Translations under genes and position numbers: made by a program
Notes under the pieces: model-generated
Told to the model about the DNA's origin: nothing
Databases searched by the model: none
The model's input: only the letters and a program-made list of their open reading frames with translations
Assembly (NCBI RefSeq): GCF_022414535.1
Contig: NZ_JADWYM010000003.1
Span: 1-64,000, forward strand
Source of the DNA: Streptomyces sp. MUM 2J
Lineage (GTDB): Bacteria; Actinomycetota; Actinomycetes; Streptomycetales; Streptomycetaceae
Direction: 5' to 3'
Length of the DNA stretch: 64,000 bases
In this document: positions 17,828 to 28,686 of the stretch, one piece after another
Position numbering within the stretch: the first letter of the stretch is position 1
How the letters are laid out: the number at the start of each line of letters is the position of its first letter

Positions 17828-18439
17828 GTGCTCGACGCCGACTTCTTCCGACGCTGGATGACGGCGACCGCCCTGTCCGTTGACCGCGAGGCGGAACGGC
17901 TCACCGCTCTCGACTCGCCGATCGGGGACGCCGACCACGGCAGCAACCTCCAGCGCGGCTTCACCGCGGTCGTCGCCGCACTGGAGAAGGAGGTCCCGGA
18001 CACGCCGGGTGCCGTGCTGCTGCTGGCGGCCAGGCAGCTCATCTCGACCGTCGGCGGGGCGTCGGGTCCGCTGTACGGGACGCTGCTGCGCCGCACCGGA
18101 AAGTCCCTCGGCGATGTCCGCGAGGTCGGGGAGGCGGAGCTGGCGGAGGCGTTGCGCGGCGGCGTGGACGCGGTCATGGCCCTCGGCGGGGCCGCGCCCG
18201 GCGACAAGACCATGATCGACGCCCTGGTCCCGGCGGTGGACGCGCTCGCCGACGGGTTCGACGCGGCCCGTGCCGCGGCGGAGCAGGGAGCCCTGGCCAC
18301 GACGCCGATGCAGGCCCGCAAGGGCCGGGCGAGCTACCTCGGGGAGCGCAGCATCGGTCACCAGGACCCCGGGGCGACCTCGTCGGCCCTGCTGATCGCC
18401 GCGCTCGCGGAGACGGGGAGCGAGGTCACCGGTGAGTGA
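17828..18439 (+). CDS. dhaL: Dihydroxyacetone kinase subunit DhaL
   Basis: A 203-residue subunit that holds the nucleotide and phosphorylates DhaK-bound dihydroxyacetone. The Mg-ADP motif SPIGDADHGSNLQRGF is at residue about 33, and the C-terminal half has GDKTMIDALVPAVDAL and QARKGRASYLGERSIGHQDPGATS, the usual end of DhaL. GTG start behind AGGAG. It overlaps the start of dhaM by eight bases, which suggests coupled translation. Confidence 0.95.
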   Translation: MLDADFFRRWMTATALSVDREAERLTALDSPIGDADHGSNLQRGFTAVVAALEKEVPDTPGAVLLLAARQLISTVGGASGPLYGTLLRRTGKSLGDVREVGEAELAEALRGGVDAVMALGGAAPGDKTMIDALVPAVDALADGFDAARAAAEQGALATTPMQARKGRASYLGERSIGHQDPGATSSALLIAALAETGSEVTGE

Positions 18440-18842
18440 CGGGAAGCAGGTGGGGATCGTCCTGGTGTCGCACAGCGCGCAGGTCGCCGCGTCCGTGGCC
18501 GAGCTGGCGCAGGGGCTCGCGGGAGCCGGCACGTCGGTGGCCGTCGCGCCGGCGGGCGGCACCGAGGGGGGTGGGCTGGGCACCAGCGCGGAGCTGATCG
18601 CCGGGGCGGCCGCCTCGGTGGACCGCGGGGCCGGGGTCGCCGTCCTCGCCGACCTCGGCAGTGCGGTGCTGACGGTGAAGGCCCTGCTGGCCGAGGGCGA
18701 CGAACTGCCCCCGGGCACACGCCTGGTGGACGCGCCGTTCGTGGAGGGCGCCGTCGCCGCGGTGGTCACGGCGGCCACCGGCGCCGGGCTGGACGAGGTG
18801 GAGGCGGCGGCCGCGGAGGCGTACGGCTACCGCAAGGCCTGA
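18432..18842 (+). CDS. dhaM: PTS-dependent DHA kinase phosphotransferase DhaM
   Basis: A 136-residue, single-domain DhaM of the EIIA-mannose type. The phosphorylated histidine is in VGIVLVSHSAQVAASVAELA near residue 14. DhaM takes phosphate from HPr and recharges DhaL-bound ADP. Other marks are GGTEGGGLGTSAELI and VLADLGSAVLTVKALL. Longer family members carry added HPr and EI domains; this one does not, so it relies on the general PTS. A hairpin at 18880 ends the operon. Confidence 0.93.
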   Translation: MSDGKQVGIVLVSHSAQVAASVAELAQGLAGAGTSVAVAPAGGTEGGGLGTSAELIAGAAASVDRGAGVAVLADLGSAVLTVKALLAEGDELPPGTRLVDAPFVEGAVAAVVTAATGAGLDEVEAAAAEAYGYRKA

Positions 18843-18879
18843 CCGCACGGGGCCGGTGCTCGGTCCGGGACGCCCGGCC

Positions 18880-18896
18880 GCCCGAGCGGCTCGGGC
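18880..18896 (+). terminator. Hairpin downstream of the dha operon
   Basis: GCCCGAG-CGG-CTCGGGC is a compact 7-bp stem 38 nt after the dhaM stop codon, in the convergent gap with the chitosanase gene. Confidence 0.45.
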
Positions 18897-19094
18897 CGCC
18901 CGCGCCGGCGCTCCGGGGTGCCGGGCAGCGGCGCAGGGGCGGGGCGCTCGACGCGCGGCTGGGGCAGGGTGCCCGACCCGGGGCACTGGCGCCCGGGCGG
19001 GGTGCCGTCCCGCGCGCCCGATCGCCCCGCGGGCGACCGTCCCGCGTGGTCCGGCCCCGGCCGGGCGCCCGCGTCGCGGAAGGGGTGCTCCCGG

Positions 19095-19805
19095 TCAGCT
19101 GCCGCCGCTGACGAACAGCCGTGCCAGCCGCTGCCCCACCGCCACCGCCGCCGCGTGGTCCTCGATCGGCTCCACCCGGGAATCGCGGAAGACGATGTAG
19201 GTCACGCCGGAGGGCGCCCCGCCGCCCCGCGGGTCGGTGCGGATACCGAGGGCTCCGGCGGTGGCGTAGGAGGCCTCGCCGATGATGTCGGCGGGGCCGG
19301 TGTCGGCGACGACGGCGTACTGCACCCGGTTCCCGTGGACGACAGCCGCGACGGAACCGCCGCGCACGCCGTCCCCACGGGGGTCCCAGATGTCGCTCGC
19401 AGCGGGCACGACGATGTAGGGCAGGTCCTCGGCGCTCGGATAGCGGCCGTCGGACTGCTGGTAGGCGGTGGTCTCGCTGTACAGGGGATCCGTGACGTGG
19501 TTGCAGGCCCGGCCCGGCCGGCCGTCGCAGTCGATGTCCATGTCGGCGGTCCAGAAGACCGCGTCGGGGGTGCCGCACACCGGGACCGTCGGCTCCTCGC
19601 CGTCGTCGGTGCGGTACCTGCCCCGGGAGACCTGGTCGCACGTGCGCACCCGCGCCAGCAGGTCGGCAGCCCCGACGTCGCCCTCCTGACGCACCGCCGC
19701 CGGTGCCCCGGCCGGCCCGGCCGCGGGCCGCGCGGCGGACGGGGGTGTCGTCGGGGCCAGCAGGGCGAGGCCTGCCGCGGCCAGCGTCAGCGACTGGACA
19801 CGCAC
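19095..19805 (-). CDS. Secreted chitosanase, GH75 family
   Basis: A 236-residue exported protein with an N-terminal signal (SLTLAAAGLALLAPTTPPSAA). The mature part fits fungal/streptomycete GH75 chitosanases: AVFWTADMDIDCDGRPGRACN with the catalytic-site acids, then YIVVPAASDIWDPRGDGVRGGSVAAVV and YAVVADTGPADIIGEASYATAGALGI. The enzyme cuts chitosan outside the cell. GTG at 19805 follows GAGAGGGG. It is divergent from the fibronectin-III lipoprotein, which could aid polysaccharide binding. Confidence 0.88.
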   Translation of the reverse strand: MRVQSLTLAAAGLALLAPTTPPSAARPAAGPAGAPAAVRQEGDVGAADLLARVRTCDQVSRGRYRTDDGEEPTVPVCGTPDAVFWTADMDIDCDGRPGRACNHVTDPLYSETTAYQQSDGRYPSAEDLPYIVVPAASDIWDPRGDGVRGGSVAAVVHGNRVQYAVVADTGPADIIGEASYATAGALGIRTDPRGGGAPSGVTYIVFRDSRVEPIEDHAAAVAVGQRLARLFVSGGS

Positions 19806-20184
19806 GGTGGGACCCCTCTCGTGGGGACGGTGGCGAACACCCGGCCCAATCTGGTGCGGGTCCGGGCGTGCGGCCACTTCGAGGGGGCCGTATGGTGCAC
19901 GGCGTCTGACGGCCCGACAGGGGCCGGGGGCCGGGCCTGCCTCGGTTCCGGCCCCCGGGCCGCCTGCGCCGGCGCGGGGACAGCGACGACAGCGGCCCGC
20001 GCCGGCGGCTTGAACATCCCGGCCCTCGTCGGGAGTTCAGCCGCAAGGAGGTTCAGCATACGTAACTCCGCCCGATGGTCACCAATACCTGCCCGCACGG
20101 TGTCGGCCTCTTGATGCTCCCTCACCCCGGGGCGCATATTGGTCCGTACCAATGCATGCCCGTGTCGGACCGGGAGGTCACGTC
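19806..20184. other. Divergent promoter gap of chitosanase and Fn3 lipoprotein
   Basis: A 379-bp stretch with no gene. It is locally AT-richer near 20050-20160 and carries an inverted repeat at 20138-20153. Promoters for both genes must lie here. Confidence 0.5.
20138..20153. promoter_or_regulatory. ATTGGT-N4-ACCAAT inverted repeat
   Basis: ATTGGTCCGTACCAAT is a perfect 6-bp inverted repeat with a 4-bp spacer, 32 bp upstream of the Fn3 lipoprotein start. The arms resemble GntR-family operators and the TGGTC...ACCA elements seen upstream of streptomycete chitin genes. Confidence 0.5.
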
Positions 20185-21144
20185 GTGCGACGCGTTCTGC
20201 TCTACGGGTGCCTGCTGCTGGCCACCGCCTGCGGCTGGGCGGGCACGACGACCGGGGAGAGCGGCCGGATGCCCGGTGCGCCGACCGGAGTCACCGCAGG
20301 GGCGGGCAGCGCCACCAGCGTGCACGTGATGTGGAACGCGGTGTCCGCCGCCGACGGCGTGCGCGCGTACGAGGTCTACCGGGGCGGCAGCAGGGTCGTG
20401 GAGGTGCCGGCCTCCGAGCACATGGTGGACGTCACCCGGCTCTCCCCGGCGACGGCGTACGTCTTCACCGTCCGCGCCCGCGACGGCGCGGGCAGGCTCG
20501 GGCCGCCCAGCCGCGAGGTCCGGGCCACCACTCCCGCCGCCGCGGCGGCGGACGACACGCCACCGACCCGTCCCGGCGCGCTGACGGGGCGTGCGGCCGG
20601 CAGCCGGGCGGCGCAGCTGTCCTGGTCGGCCGCCACGGACGACCGTGCGGTGGTGTCGTACGACGTCTATCAGGGCGACTCCAAGATCCACACCGTGTCC
20701 GGGGCGCAGACCGCGACGGTCCTCACCGGCCTGCGGCCCGGTACGGCCTACTCCTTCACCGTTCGGGCGCGGGACGCGGCCGACAACCTCTCCCCCGCCG
20801 CCGGCCCGGTGCGGCTGACGACGCCCGGCTCCGACGACGGCCGGGCCACCGCCCCGACGGGTCTCAGCGCCGGGTCGCACCGGGCGGGCGGGGTCTACTA
20901 CCTGGACCTGTCCTGGGTGCCGCCGCGCGCGGACGGAGTGGTCACGGAGTACGAGATCCAGCTCGACGGCCGGGCCGCCACCTCCCTGGTGTGGGGCGGC
21001 AGCGCCCCGCAGGAGCGGGCGTCGTACAGCTTCTACGCGGGCAGGGAGGCCGGCGTCACCCACCGGGTGCGGCTGCGGGCGAAGCTGCCGGACGGCACCT
21101 GGGGCGGCTTCACCCCGGAGCGGTCGGTGACCACCGGGCGCTGA
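20185..21144 (+). CDS. Lipoprotein with fibronectin type III repeats
   Basis: A 319-residue exported protein. GTG at 20185 behind GGGAGG gives a short signal ending in the lipobox LLATAC. Three Fn3-type modules follow at roughly residues 30-115, 120-210 and 220-315, seen as repeated PGAPTGVTAGAGSATSVHVMWN, PGALTGRAAGSRAAQLSWS and APTGLSAGSHRA starts and SPATAYVFTVRARD / RPGTAYSFTVRARD strands. Such repeats are common in streptomycete glycan-degrading enzymes, but no catalytic domain is present. It may help hold enzymes at the cell surface. Confidence 0.82.
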   Translation: MRRVLLYGCLLLATACGWAGTTTGESGRMPGAPTGVTAGAGSATSVHVMWNAVSAADGVRAYEVYRGGSRVVEVPASEHMVDVTRLSPATAYVFTVRARDGAGRLGPPSREVRATTPAAAAADDTPPTRPGALTGRAAGSRAAQLSWSAATDDRAVVSYDVYQGDSKIHTVSGAQTATVLTGLRPGTAYSFTVRARDAADNLSPAAGPVRLTTPGSDDGRATAPTGLSAGSHRAGGVYYLDLSWVPPRADGVVTEYEIQLDGRAATSLVWGGSAPQERASYSFYAGREAGVTHRVRLRAKLPDGTWGGFTPERSVTTGR

Positions 21145-21345
21145 CCACCTCCCGGCAGCAGGCGCGGCTCCACCGCCGGGCGCGGCCCGCGTGGGCCGTC
21201 CGATGGAATCCTTCACCTGCCCGGATGCGATCCGCATGCGGCAGGCACCGCGGGCACGTTGGCTGCGTCTGAGGCAGCACGGGCGTACCCGATCCTCGGC
21301 GGCGCAAGGGATGTACCGCCAACCGTGCCGCCGGAGGACACTCCC

Positions 21346-21888
21346 ATGCGCAACGTGAGACTTCTCCGCCGCGGCGGCCTGACCGTGGCAGCCGCCGCCG
21401 CGTTCCCGCTCGCCCTGACCGCCGCGGGGCCGGCCGACGCCCGGGGCTCGGGCATCTCGGTCAGCACGACCGGGTCCACCGTGTCGGTGGTGACCAGTGC
21501 CTGCACGCAGATCAACGGGAGCTGGGGCACGGGCTCCCTGCTCAACAGCAACCAGAACGACTTCGCCCAGGGACGGCAGGTGGCGCTGTCGGGCACAGGG
21601 GTGAGCCAGTCGGCCGCCTGGTCCGACGTCAGTCCCGGCACCTACACCGTGGTCGTCGTCTGCTCCAACCAGCAGACCGCGGGCACCCAGTCCGTGATCG
21701 TGTCCGCGCCCTCCACGCCGACCATCTCGGCGACGGCCTCGCCCTCGCGCGGGGTGGCGGGCGGCCTGGGCGGTGCCGTCCGTGACTACGGGCCGGTCAC
21801 CTTGGGCGTCGGTGCGGCCCTGGTCGGCGCCGGGGTCATCGCGACGGCGTGGTTCGTGCGCCGTCGCTCGAAGCCGTACCGTCTGTGA
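21346..21888 (+). CDS. Secreted/membrane-anchored small protein of unknown function
   Basis: A 180-residue protein starting at ATG 21346 behind GGAGGA. It has a signal peptide (LTVAAAAAFPLALTAAGPADA), a serine/threonine-rich domain with two cysteines (VVTSACTQINGSWG ... VVVVCSNQQTAG), a proline/alanine stretch, and a C-terminal membrane helix (GPVTLGVGAALVGAGVIATAWFV) followed by arginines. The layout is that of a wall-exposed anchored protein. No family is recognised. Its 3' end overlaps the convergent PadR gene by 53 bp. Confidence 0.75.
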   Translation: MRNVRLLRRGGLTVAAAAAFPLALTAAGPADARGSGISVSTTGSTVSVVTSACTQINGSWGTGSLLNSNQNDFAQGRQVALSGTGVSQSAAWSDVSPGTYTVVVVCSNQQTAGTQSVIVSAPSTPTISATASPSRGVAGGLGGAVRDYGPVTLGVGAALVGAGVIATAWFVRRRSKPYRL

Positions 21889-22447
21889 CCTCTCCGCCGC
21901 CGCCCGGTCCGCCGGGCAGGCCGGCGAACTCCTCCAGGGCGTGGGAGAGCCACTGCGTCCAGAAGGTCTCCAGGTCGATGCCCGCCCGCAGGATCAGGTG
22001 GTGCAGCCGGTCCTGCGGGGCGTCCTTGCCGGGCGGGAAGTCGCGCCGCTCGATCTCCCGGTACTCCTCCAGCTGCCGCTGGTGGAGCCGGAGGTGGCGC
22101 CGCAGGTCGCCCTCCAGCCCGGCGGTGCCGACCACGGCCGCGGCGCGCAGTCGCAGCAGCAGCGCGTCACGCAGGGGTTTGGGGTCCTGCGCCGCGGCCG
22201 TCCAGCGTTCCAGCTCGGCCCGGCCCGCGGGCAGGACCTCGTAACTCTTGCGCTGGCCACGGGCCGGCTGCTGCGACGGCAGGGCGCGAATGTGACCCTC
22301 GGCCTCCAGCTTCCCCAGCTCGCGGTAGATCTGCTGGTGCGTCGCGGACCAGAAGTAGCCGATCGACTTGTCGAACCGGCGGGTGAGCTCCAGTCCCGAG
22401 GACGGCCTTTCCAGCAGGGCGGTGAGGATCGCGTGCGGGAGTGACAT
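21836..22447 (-). CDS. PadR-family transcriptional regulator
   Basis: A 203-residue regulator. The N-terminal winged helix is complete (residues 1-85: SLPHAILTALLERPSSGLELTRRFDKSIGYFWSATHQQIYRELGKLEAEGHI), with the recognition helix QQIYRELGKL and a C-terminal helical domain (residues 90-180) for dimerisation. PadR proteins repress stress or detoxification genes and bind small ligands directly. The target may be its own promoter or the fadH-like gene, which has a 24-bp palindrome before it (24833-24856). That link is inference. Confidence 0.9.
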   Translation of the reverse strand: MSLPHAILTALLERPSSGLELTRRFDKSIGYFWSATHQQIYRELGKLEAEGHIRALPSQQPARGQRKSYEVLPAGRAELERWTAAAQDPKPLRDALLLRLRAAAVVGTAGLEGDLRRHLRLHQRQLEEYREIERRDFPPGKDAPQDRLHHLILRAGIDLETFWTQWLSHALEEFAGLPGGPGGGGEVTDGTASSDGARTTPSR

Positions 22448-22532
22448 GGGGTCATCCTAGGGACGGGGCCGACGGCCCCCGCACCGGTCGGTGCGGGGTG
22501 GGGCGACGTCCGCCCGTCGAGGAGGGCGGTAC

Positions 22533-22594
22533 TGGTCTTCCGAGTCGGGAATTCTCTTCAGATAGCTGGAGAGGATTCCCGACTCGGAAGACCA
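22533..22594. repeat. Long inverted repeat (24-bp arms) downstream of fadH-like gene
   Basis: TGGTCTTCCGAGTCGGGAAT begins an arm at 22533-22556; its reverse complement lies at 22571-22594 with one mismatch, around a 14-nt loop. It abuts the MITE-like element on its right. It could be the fadH terminator or an older insertion remnant. Confidence 0.65.
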
Positions 22595-22768
22595 GGGCGT
22601 GTTTCGAAAGTCCCGCCTGCCTGGCGGCGTCTGGCACGCACGCTCGCCGCGTTGTCGGGCTCGCCCCGATACATCCAGTATCGGGGCGACCCTCCGCCTT
22701 GCGATCGCACGCACCAGACGCCGCCAGGCCTGCCCTTCGGGCAGACGACGCTACTTTCGAAACACGCC

Positions 22769-22770
<2 letters not shown>
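22594..22770 (-). mobile_element. 177-bp MITE-like element, copy A
   Basis: Bounded by the inverted termini AGGGCGTGTTTCGAAAGT / ACTTTCGAAACACGCCCT. Inside are an inner inverted repeat (GCCTGGCGGCGTCTGG and its complement) and a central perfect 12-bp hairpin at 22661-22689. It encodes no transposase. It is the exact reverse complement of copy B at 33130-33306. The right flank is CTAG and the left CCAG, resembling a 4-bp target duplication of IS5-type elements with one change. It lies right at the stop codon of the fadH-like gene. Confidence 0.85.
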
Positions 22771-24910
<2,140 letters not shown>

Positions 24911-25279
24911 TCACCGGCTCCCCAGCAGGACGTGCAGCTCCCGCTCCTGGTCGCCCGAGGCGCTGGAGAGGTCCCGCACGGCGAAGAGGGAGTCCAGCGT
25001 GGTGCGCAGCCGGTCGATGGCCCAGTAGCCGCCCTGCGCATCGGCCTCGACCGTGGACGACAGCCGGCCCGGCGGCGGGCACGCCTGCGCCTCGGTGACC
25101 TCGAAGGTGCCGAGCCACACCATGGGGCGGGTCTCGTGCAGTTGCTGGGGGACGTCCTCGGGACCCCGGTCGGACTCGAAGGACGCGCACAGCGCGTCGA
25201 AGACGATGCGGGCGTCCTCCTTGCTGCATCCGCTGATCTCGACGGAGACGGACTCCTCGTGCGGTCGCTTGCCGGCCAT
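24911..25279 (-). CDS. Conserved hypothetical protein
   Basis: A 122-residue soluble protein with a strong GGAAGGAG ribosome site before ATG 25279. The sequence opens EESVSVEISGCSKEDARIVFDALCASFESDRG and continues RPMVWLGTFEVTE, alternating strands and helices in a ferredoxin-like order. No cofactor motif or known domain is recognised; two cysteines (residues about 18 and 31) stand alone. It is transcribed in the same direction as the secreted protein gene upstream, 143 bp away. The function is unknown. Confidence 0.7.
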   Translation of the reverse strand: MAGKRPHEESVSVEISGCSKEDARIVFDALCASFESDRGPEDVPQQLHETRPMVWLGTFEVTEAQACPPPGRLSSTVEADAQGGYWAIDRLRTTLDSLFAVRDLSSASGDQERELHVLLGSR

Positions 25280-25422
25280 GGTGATCACTCCTTCCCTCAC
25301 CGCGGCGCAGCGGTGCGGATTCCCCGCGTCGCCGCTCCCGCACCCCCAAGAAAAGCACCGGCCGCCCGTGGGGGCCACCGGCGGCCGGATCGGGATGCCG
25401 GCGCCGGGCACGCGCCCCGCGG

Positions 25423-26304
25423 TCAGCTCCGGGTGAAGCGGTAGGTCTTGCTGTCGGTGAGGACGCAGAAGCCCGGCGACATCACGATGACGCGCAGGGT
25501 CCCGGTCCGGCGGTCGTAGTCGATGCCCTCCGTCTCGAATCCGCCGGAGCAGCCGGAGCGCAAGGGCAGCCCGAGCAGGGCCGTGACGTGGCCGGTGACG
25601 TCGGAGCTGCCCGGCGCGGCGGACAGGTCGGCCTGCAGGAGCGGCTTGGTGAGGCCGAACAGGCTGCCGTCGGGGTCGTCGGAGGAGCACAGCAGGCGGG
25701 TGGCGGTGACGAAGTCGCAGCCCTGCACGTCGCGCACGTCGTGGTCGAGCCGCACGGTCGAGGCCTGCGGCAGGTCCGACGAGGGCGAGGTGGCCGCGTT
25801 GACGCCGGGCGTGGGGAAGACGAGCAGGCGGTTCATGGTGCCCCACTCGCCCGCCAGCATCCACTGGCCGTCGGGGGAGACGGCGACCCAGGAGTTGTTC
25901 AGGGCCTCTCCGGGGCCGAGCGCGTGGACGTACTCCGACCAGGTGCCGTCCGGCGCCTGCACGCGGAACATCTTCGCGCCACCCGAGTCCCGCTGGTAGG
26001 GCTCGATGTAGTGGCCGTCGTACGAGGCGTCGGGGTCGCCGACGTGGTTCCAGCCCCGCAGGAAGAGGCCGAAGGGGATCGTGCCGATGCCGGTGTAGTG
26101 GTTGGGGCTGCCGGCCGGGACCTCCACCGAGGTCAGTCCCTGACTCTCGGTCAGCGGGTCGGCCCGGTCGGAGCCGACCTCGGTCCAAGCGCCGGAGGCC
26201 GCCGCCGGTGGCGCGGCGGACAACGCGAGGGCGGAGGCGGTCGCGAGGGCGGCCAGGCCCGTCAGGGCCGACCGGCAGCGTTGCCGGACGGGGCGCAGCA
26301 GCAT
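25423..26304 (-). CDS. Secreted protein, possible beta-propeller
   Basis: A 293-residue exported protein with a signal peptide (LTGLAALATASALALSAAPPAAA). The mature part has repeated strand pairs such as VAVSPDGQWMLAGEWG, RLLVFPTP, GCDFVTATRLLCSSDDPDGSLFGLTKPL and TGTLRVIVMSPGFCVLTDSKTYRF, and several cysteines suited to disulfides. This is like secreted propeller-type proteins of Streptomyces, but no catalytic motif is seen. It is divergent from the SpoIIE-type phosphatase gene. Confidence 0.7.
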   Translation of the reverse strand: MLLRPVRQRCRSALTGLAALATASALALSAAPPAAASGAWTEVGSDRADPLTESQGLTSVEVPAGSPNHYTGIGTIPFGLFLRGWNHVGDPDASYDGHYIEPYQRDSGGAKMFRVQAPDGTWSEYVHALGPGEALNNSWVAVSPDGQWMLAGEWGTMNRLLVFPTPGVNAATSPSSDLPQASTVRLDHDVRDVQGCDFVTATRLLCSSDDPDGSLFGLTKPLLQADLSAAPGSSDVTGHVTALLGLPLRSGCSGGFETEGIDYDRRTGTLRVIVMSPGFCVLTDSKTYRFTRS

Positions 26305-26616
26305 GGGGCGGACTCCTCGGGTGGGGGCGGCGCACGGGGGTGGTCCGGCGCTCAGTCTGGCCCCATCGGCTAGTCATGTACAGACCAGAAATGGAAACGG
26401 CGTCGGCCGTCCCGGTGACCGTGCGGTACGGGCGGTCGCGCGCCGGATCCATTCCCTCCGGGCGTGCGTCGGGAGTACGTTTCCGGCCGTGTTGGGGGAT
26501 GGTGGAGGTGGCGGCGCGGGAGGCGCGGGAGGAAAGGTTGTGCGCGGCACGGCAGGGGCAGTCGGCACGGGGGAAGCCGTGCCGCACACACGGGCGGAGG
26601 CGAGGCGGTGCGCGGG
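26305..26616. other. Divergent promoter gap
   Basis: A 312-bp gap between the secreted protein gene and the phosphatase gene. A locally AT-richer stretch with CTAGTCATGTACAGACC lies near 26370 and could hold a promoter. No clear operator is seen. Confidence 0.4.
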
Positions 26617-28686
26617 ATGAGTACAGCCGGACCTCCGGTGGCCCAGGGGGGTGGGCCGGTGCGGCCCAGCGGTCTGCTCGACGTACTGAACGTGGCCTCC
26701 GTGGTCCTCGACGACCACGGGCGGGTCGTGCTGTGGAGCCCGCAGGCCGAGGAGTTGTTCGGGTACCCGGCGGGGGAGGCCCTGGGACGGCCCGCGGCCG
26801 AGATCATGGTGCACGAGCAGCACGTCGACCTGGTCGTGAAGCTCTTCACCGATGTGATGCAGACCGGCCAGAGCTGGGCCGGCGCGTTCCCGGTGCGGCA
26901 CAAGGACGGCTCCACCCGGCTGGTGGAGTTCCGCAACATGCGCCTGCTGGATGATCGGGGCGACGTCTACGCCCTGGGACTGGCCGCCGACCGGTCGACG
27001 CTGCGCCGCCTGGAGCGGGACGTGGCGCTGTCGACCCGGATGGTGTCGCAGTCACCGATGGGCCTGGCCGTGCTGGACACCGGACTGCGCTACCTGTCGG
27101 TCAACCCCGCGCTGGCACAGATCAGCGGCGTGCCGGCCGAGAACCACCTGGGCCGCACCGTGCGGGAGGTCCTGCCGCTGATGGACGCCGGGGGGCTGGA
27201 GTCCGCCGCCCGTCAGGTGCTCGACACCGGGCTGCCGATCCTGGACCGCCCCGCCGTGGGCCGCACCCAGGCCGAACCGGACCGGGACCGGGCCTGGTCG
27301 GTCTCCCTGTACCGGCTGGAGGACACCCTGGGCACCGTGCTCGGGGTGGCCGCCTCGGTCACCGACATCACCGAGCAGTACCGGGAGGGCCTGGAGGCCG
27401 AGGCCGCCCGGCGGCGCCTGGCCCTGATCGCCGACGCCTCCACCCGCATCGGCACCACGCTGGAGCTGGAGCGCACCGCCCACGAACTCGCCGGCGTCGC
27501 CGTGCCGGAGCTGGCGGACGTGGCCGCCGTCGACCTTCTGGAGGCGGTGGTCGAGGGCCGCCGCAGCAGCCTCGGCCCCGCCGAGCCGGCGGTGATCCGT
27601 GCCCTGGCGGTGCAGGCGAACGCCGCTCCCGAGGCGCTGCGGGCGGCCGATCCGCCGGGGAGGACCGCCCGCTACGGGCCGGACCGGCTGGTCACACAGT
27701 GCGTGCGCACGGGGCGGCCGGTGCTCGTGGAGCACGTCCAGGAGGCGGACCTGCCGCGCATCGCCCACTCCCCCGAGGCCGCCGAGTTGCTGGCCGCCGC
27801 GGGCGTGCACTCCTATCTGGCCGTCCCGCTGATCGCCCGCGGGGAGGTGCTCGGCTCCCTCGACCTGAAGCGGACCCGCAATCCGCTGCCGTTCGGCCCG
27901 GACGACCTGGTGCTGGCCCGGGAACTGGCGGCGCGTGCGGCCGTGCAGATCGACAACGCCCGCTGGTACCAGAACGCCCGCAACGTCGCCCTCACCCTCC
28001 AGCGCAGCCTGCTGCCCAGCCATCCGCCGGTCACCGGGGGCCTGGAGGTGGCGTCCCGCTACCAGCCCGCGGGCGCCACCACCGAGGTCGGCGGCGACTG
28101 GTTCGACGTCATCCCGCTGGAGGACGACAAGACGGCGCTGGTCGTGGGGGACGTGATGGGCAGCGGCCTCGGCGCCGCCGCGACGATGGGCCGGCTGCGC
28201 ACCGCGACCGCCACCCTCGCCGCCCTGGACCTGGATCCCGCAGTGCTGCTGGAACACCTGGACCGGATCACGGCAGGCCTCGACGAGGCCATCGCGACCT
28301 GCGTGTACGCCGTCCACGACCCGCGGCTCGGCCGGTGCCGGATCGCCAACGCCGGTCACCTGCCCCCGGCACGGGTGCGCGCCGGGCACCCGCCGGAACT
28401 ACTGGAGCTGCCCACCGGGGTCCCGCTGGGCGTGGGCGGGGTGGCCTTCTCCACGGTCACCGTCGATCTCGCGCCCGGCGACCTGCTGGTGCTCTACACC
28501 GACGGTCTGGTCGAGACCCGCCGGCAGCCCCTCGACGAACGGCTGGAGGAACTGCTGTCCCTCCTCGACGATCCCGCGCGCCCCCTGGAAGAGGTCTGCG
28601 ATCTCCTGCTGCGCACCCTGCACCACCCGGACAACCACGACGACGTGGCCCTGCTCGTCGCACGGGCCCGCCCCACGGCGCCGTAG
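26617..28686 (+). CDS. PAS-PAS-GAF-SpoIIE (PP2C-type) phosphatase
   Basis: A 689-residue signalling protein. A first PAS domain (residues about 15-125: LLDVLNVASVVLDDHGRVVLWSPQAEELFGYP), a second PAS (about 135-245: MVSQSPMGLAVLDTGLRYLSVNPAL), a GAF domain (about 265-440, ending AVPLIARGEVLGSLDLKR) and a SpoIIE/PPM phosphatase (about 475-685) follow in order. Phosphatase metal residues are in TEVGGDWFDVI, VGDVMGSGLGAAATMGRLR and LVLYTDGLVETR. Such proteins dephosphorylate anti-sigma antagonists in response to signals. A GTG nine bases upstream of ATG 26617 is an equally good start. There is no RsbW-type kinase domain. Confidence 0.93.
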   Translation: MSTAGPPVAQGGGPVRPSGLLDVLNVASVVLDDHGRVVLWSPQAEELFGYPAGEALGRPAAEIMVHEQHVDLVVKLFTDVMQTGQSWAGAFPVRHKDGSTRLVEFRNMRLLDDRGDVYALGLAADRSTLRRLERDVALSTRMVSQSPMGLAVLDTGLRYLSVNPALAQISGVPAENHLGRTVREVLPLMDAGGLESAARQVLDTGLPILDRPAVGRTQAEPDRDRAWSVSLYRLEDTLGTVLGVAASVTDITEQYREGLEAEAARRRLALIADASTRIGTTLELERTAHELAGVAVPELADVAAVDLLEAVVEGRRSSLGPAEPAVIRALAVQANAAPEALRAADPPGRTARYGPDRLVTQCVRTGRPVLVEHVQEADLPRIAHSPEAAELLAAAGVHSYLAVPLIARGEVLGSLDLKRTRNPLPFGPDDLVLARELAARAAVQIDNARWYQNARNVALTLQRSLLPSHPPVTGGLEVASRYQPAGATTEVGGDWFDVIPLEDDKTALVVGDVMGSGLGAAATMGRLRTATATLAALDLDPAVLLEHLDRITAGLDEAIATCVYAVHDPRLGRCRIANAGHLPPARVRAGHPPELLELPTGVPLGVGGVAFSTVTVDLAPGDLLVLYTDGLVETRRQPLDERLEELLSLLDDPARPLEEVCDLLLRTLHHPDNHDDVALLVARARPTAP

